Source: Pseudonocardiaceae bacterium (GTDB lineage: Bacteria > Actinomycetota > Actinomycetes > Mycobacteriales > Pseudonocardiaceae). Taken from it: a DNA stretch of 64,000 nucleotides. The translations under genes were made by a program, and so were the position numbers. Position 1 is the stretch's first letter. Each line of letters begins with the position of its first letter. A model generated the notes under the pieces. The model saw nothing but the letters and a program-made list of their open reading frames with translations, did no database searches and was not told the DNA's origin. Of the stretch, positions 61,912 through 64,000 are shown in pieces. Location: positions 1-64,000 of the forward strand of contig WHTH01000008.1 in the NCBI GenBank assembly GCA_009377865.1. The letters are read 5' to 3'.

Positions 61912-62886
61912 GTGTACCCGACGAGCAGGCCGCGGCGGCTGCGTACCACCCCGGCGATGCGACGGCTGGTCTCGGAGACGACCATCGAGCCGCGGCAACT
62001 GGTGCTGCCGGTCTTCGTCAAGGAGGGTGCCACCGAGCCGGTTCCGATCAGCTCGATGCCCGGCGTCGTGCAGCACAGCCGGGACTCGTTGCGCAAGGCG
62101 GCGGCGGAGGCAGTCGCCGCCGGCGTCGGCGGCATCATGCTGTTCGGCGTGCCGGCCACCCGCGACGCTCGCGGCTCCGCGGGTGCCGACCCTGACGGTG
62201 TGCTCAACGTCGCGCTGCGTGATGTGCGTGCCGAGGTCGGCAACGACGCGGTGGTCATGGCCGACACCTGCCTCGACGAGTTCACCGACCACGGGCACTG
62301 CGGGCTGCTCGACGAGCAGGGCAGGGTCGACAACGACGCGACGCTCGCCGCCTACGCCGAGCTGGCGGTCGCCCAGGCCGAGTCCGGTGCCCATGTCCTG
62401 GGCCCGAGCGGGATGATGGACGGGCAGGTCGGCGTGATCCGGGAGGCGCTCGACGTCGCGGGGCACACCGACGCCGCGATCCTGGCCTACTCCGCGAAGT
62501 ACACCTCGGCCTTCTACGGGCCGTTCCGCGAGGCCGTCGACTCGCAGCTGCAAGGCGACCGCAAGACCTACCAGCAGGACCCTGCCAATGTGCGGGAGGC
62601 GCTGCGCGAGGCCACATTGGACCTGGCCGAGGGCGCGGACATGGTCATGGTCAAGCCCGCGATGTGCTACGCCGACGTGCTGCGCTCGGTCGCGGAGATC
62701 TCCGACGTGCCGGTCGCTGCCTACCAGGTGTCGGGGGAGTACGCGATGATCGAGGCCGCGGTGGCCAACGGGTGGCTCGACCGGCGCCGCACCGTGCTGG
62801 AGACCCTCACCTCGATCCGCCGCGCCGGGGCCGACGTCGTGCTCACCTACTGGGCGGTGCAGGCCGCCGGGTGGCTCGCGCGGTGA
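61912..62886 (+). CDS. hemB: delta-aminolevulinic acid dehydratase (porphobilinogen synthase)
   Basis: HemB condenses two aminolevulinates to porphobilinogen. The 324-aa product has [40 protein letters not shown] (a metal-site region with Cys and His), [17 protein letters not shown] and [15 protein letters not shown] with the Schiff-base lysines, and the substrate-binding [14 protein letters not shown] 61912 follows GGGAGG by five bases; the longer frame from ATG 61855 enters the dispersed repeat and was rejected. Confidence 0.95.
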   Translation: MYPTSRPRRLRTTPAMRRLVSETTIEPRQLVLPVFVKEGATEPVPISSMPGVVQHSRDSLRKAAAEAVAAGVGGIMLFGVPATRDARGSAGADPDGVLNVALRDVRAEVGNDAVVMADTCLDEFTDHGHCGLLDEQGRVDNDATLAAYAELAVAQAESGAHVLGPSGMMDGQVGVIREALDVAGHTDAAILAYSAKYTSAFYGPFREAVDSQLQGDRKTYQQDPANVREALREATLDLAEGADMVMVKPAMCYADVLRSVAEISDVPVAAYQVSGEYAMIEAAVANGWLDRRRTVLETLTSIRRAGADVVLTYWAVQAAGWLAR

Positions 62887-62933
62887 ACACGGCCGGGTGC
62901 GCGCCGTGCCGGGCGAGTCGCTACGGTTTGTCC

Positions 62934-63509
62934 ATGAGCACGCCGCAGAATCCGCCAGACCCACAGGATCAGCAGCCCGGCGACCCGTACCAGGGTGGCC
63001 CACCTCAGCAGCAGGGTTACCAGCAGCAAGGGGGCTATCCCCCACAGGGCGGTTCTGCCGCCGGGATGTACGGCGAACCCCACCCGGGACAGCAGCCCGG
63101 CCGGCCGGGAGTGCTCGTGGTGTCGGTCGTGCTCTGGGTCCTCAGCGGCCTGCTCCTCTTGTTGGTCGGCCTGAGTGCGGCACTGTTCGGCGGTGCTGGT
63201 GGATTTGAGCAACAGATCGAAGACGCGCTGCAGCGTAGCGGCGCGCAGGTCGACCCCGCCTTCGTGCAGCAGACCCTGGTCGTCACGGGGATCGTGTTCG
63301 CGGCGTTCGGCGTGCTTCTCATCGTGCTCGCGTTGGTGATGCTGGCGCGGCAGAACTGGGCACGGATCCTGCTGACCGTGCTGGGTGTGATCTCGCTGCT
63401 GCTGCTGCTCGGAACCATCATCGGCCCGCTGGTCGTAATGGTGGCGATCGTGTTGCAGTTCCTGCCGCCGGTGAATGCGTGGTTCAGTTCCCGCCCGCGC
63501 CCGGTGTGA
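62934..63509 (+). CDS. Gln/Pro-rich membrane protein, hypothetical
   Basis: A 191-aa protein. The first 60 residues are disordered, rich in Pro, Gln and Gly (PYQGGPPQQQGYQQQGGYPPQ). Three membrane helices follow (GVLVVSVVLWVLSGLLLLLVGL, TLVVTGIVFAAFGVLLIVLALV, LLTVLGVISLLLLLGTIIGPLV). A soluble loop between helices 1 and 2 may face outside. This type is common in actinobacteria and unnamed. Its stop overlaps the next GTG by 4 bp. Confidence 0.75.
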   Translation: MSTPQNPPDPQDQQPGDPYQGGPPQQQGYQQQGGYPPQGGSAAGMYGEPHPGQQPGRPGVLVVSVVLWVLSGLLLLLVGLSAALFGGAGGFEQQIEDALQRSGAQVDPAFVQQTLVVTGIVFAAFGVLLIVLALVMLARQNWARILLTVLGVISLLLLLGTIIGPLVVMVAIVLQFLPPVNAWFSSRPRPV

Positions 63510-63829
63510 CGGACGATCGTTATCGGGAACCCGGCTCGAGCTGGTGGCCACTGGCCTGGGGGCCGGGTCTGGCCACATTCGGCCTGCTCTTCGAGGCGCT
63601 CGCCGGCGGTCCGGTGCATCTGCTGGCCTGGACCGTGCTCGCCGCTGTCGCCGTCATCACGGCGGCGGTTCCGGTCAACGCCCGGCGGCAGCTGGTGACC
63701 GTCCCCCGCGGGACGCGGGAGGTGCCGCTGCGGCTCGTGGACGGCAGGACCGTGCTCGGGTGGTCCCGCGACCCCGACCGCCTGCGTGCCGCACTACTCG
63801 AGGCGTTCGACCAGCAGAAGTTCGGTTGA
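63506..63829 (+). CDS. small membrane protein, hypothetical (107 aa)
   Basis: Two hydrophobic helices (WGPGLATFGLLFEALAG, AWTVLAAVAVITAAVPVN) are followed by a soluble tail (VPRGTREVPLRLVDGRTVLGWSRDPDRLRAALLEAF). GTG 63506 overlaps the preceding gene by 4 bp (GTGTGA). No family is recognised; the Rv0513/Rv0514 region downstream of hemB has similar small membrane proteins. Confidence 0.65.
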   Translation: MTDDRYREPGSSWWPLAWGPGLATFGLLFEALAGGPVHLLAWTVLAAVAVITAAVPVNARRQLVTVPRGTREVPLRLVDGRTVLGWSRDPDRLRAALLEAFDQQKFG

Positions 63830-63857
63830 GCACTCGTGATGTGGGAGTTCACCGCCG

Positions 63858-64000
63858 ATGAAACGCCGTCCGGCGCTGACAGCCGCTGTCGAGGTGCTGC
63901 TGGCCGCCGCACTGTCCGCCATCGCCGTCCGGTGGTGGTACCGCGGCATGATCGTCAGCGAGGTCACCGGCGGTGAGCTGTACCGGGTGGACGGACGCTG
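63858..64000 (+). CDS. membrane protein, partial at window end
   Basis: ATG 63858 opens MKRRPALTAAVEVLLAAALS with a hydrophobic helix, then WWYRGMIVSEVTGGELYRV, and runs off the window at codon 47. A single membrane anchor followed by an extracellular or periplasmic domain is likely. Only the start is visible. Confidence 0.55.
   Translation, partial: MKRRPALTAAVEVLLAAALSAIAVRWWYRGMIVSEVTGGELYRVDGR

Overview
The window is high-GC actinobacterial DNA. The mycothiol gene mshA, an hbhA homologue, senX3-regX3, the short ribosomal protein bS22, rex-hemA-hemC-hemD-hemB, and the frequent GTG starts with 4-bp GTGA/ATGA stop-start overlaps all support this. Much of the window follows, from memory, the gene order of the Mycobacterium tuberculosis block Rv0474-Rv0514. 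The dispersed GTGAAGGGCCCCTTCAT-type repeats, the XRE/hbhA arrangement and the one-carbon island fit a member of Pseudonocardiales better than Mycobacterium itself. That placement is an inference. I saw no phage, insertion sequence or CRISPR array.

Layout. 0-0.6 kb: three tRNAs (partial Glu, Asp, Phe) followed by two small overlapping unknown ORFs. 0.7-10.3 kb: a transglycosylase lipoprotein, an M50B-like membrane peptidase, an AlaA-type aminotransferase, a decayed divergent pair (YczE-like membrane protein and MocR regulator) that lost both 5' ends in one deletion, a LigD-type polymerase, a low-complexity membrane-anchored protein, a DapC-type aminotransferase and a DUF445 protein. 10.4-15.0 kb: XRE regulator-hbhA-DUF2516-YbaK, then a mycothiol-dependent-isomerase-like protein, DUF2505 and murB.

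15.0-28.6 kb is the most distinctive part: a methyl-group and S-adenosylmethionine (SAM) island. On the minus strand are a PucR regulator, a homocysteine methyltransferase/methylenetetrahydrofolate reductase fusion and a TetR regulator. A 480-bp divergent control region follows, with two TTAGTA palindromes and a string of hairpins. The plus-strand operon then encodes a CxxC protein, an MTHFR C-terminal-type protein, MetF, an unusual NDUFAF7-like methyltransferase, a core methionine synthase, MetK, adenosine kinase, formate-THF ligase and a cyclodeaminase-type protein. Together these can carry formate to the methyl group of SAM and recycle adenosine. Methylene-THF dehydrogenase (FolD) and S-adenosylhomocysteine hydrolase (AhcY) are the two steps not seen here.

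28.6-41.6 kb: two small unknown proteins, class I aldolase, a GAF histidine kinase/NarL pair, an SDR, mshA-ybjN, a disturbed stretch (tandem repeats, truncated isomerase-like ORF, MscS channel, carbonic anhydrase remnant), gpmA, a putative PHO box and senX3-regX3, and two paralogous membrane proteins. 41.8-54.6 kb: ppx, a Pro-rich membrane protein, a TIM-barrel protein, a thioesterase with a possible leader ORF, proC, an excisionase-like HTH protein, bS22, an epimerase, an acyltransferase, a SerB-like phosphatase, a DUF5667/sigma factor pair, an acyl-CoA synthetase and a glutaredoxin-like protein. 54.6-64 kb: a membrane-anchored molybdopterin oxidoreductase, a fasciclin lipoprotein, a Rex site and the rex-hemACD-hemB haem operon, then three small membrane proteins, the last cut by the window edge.
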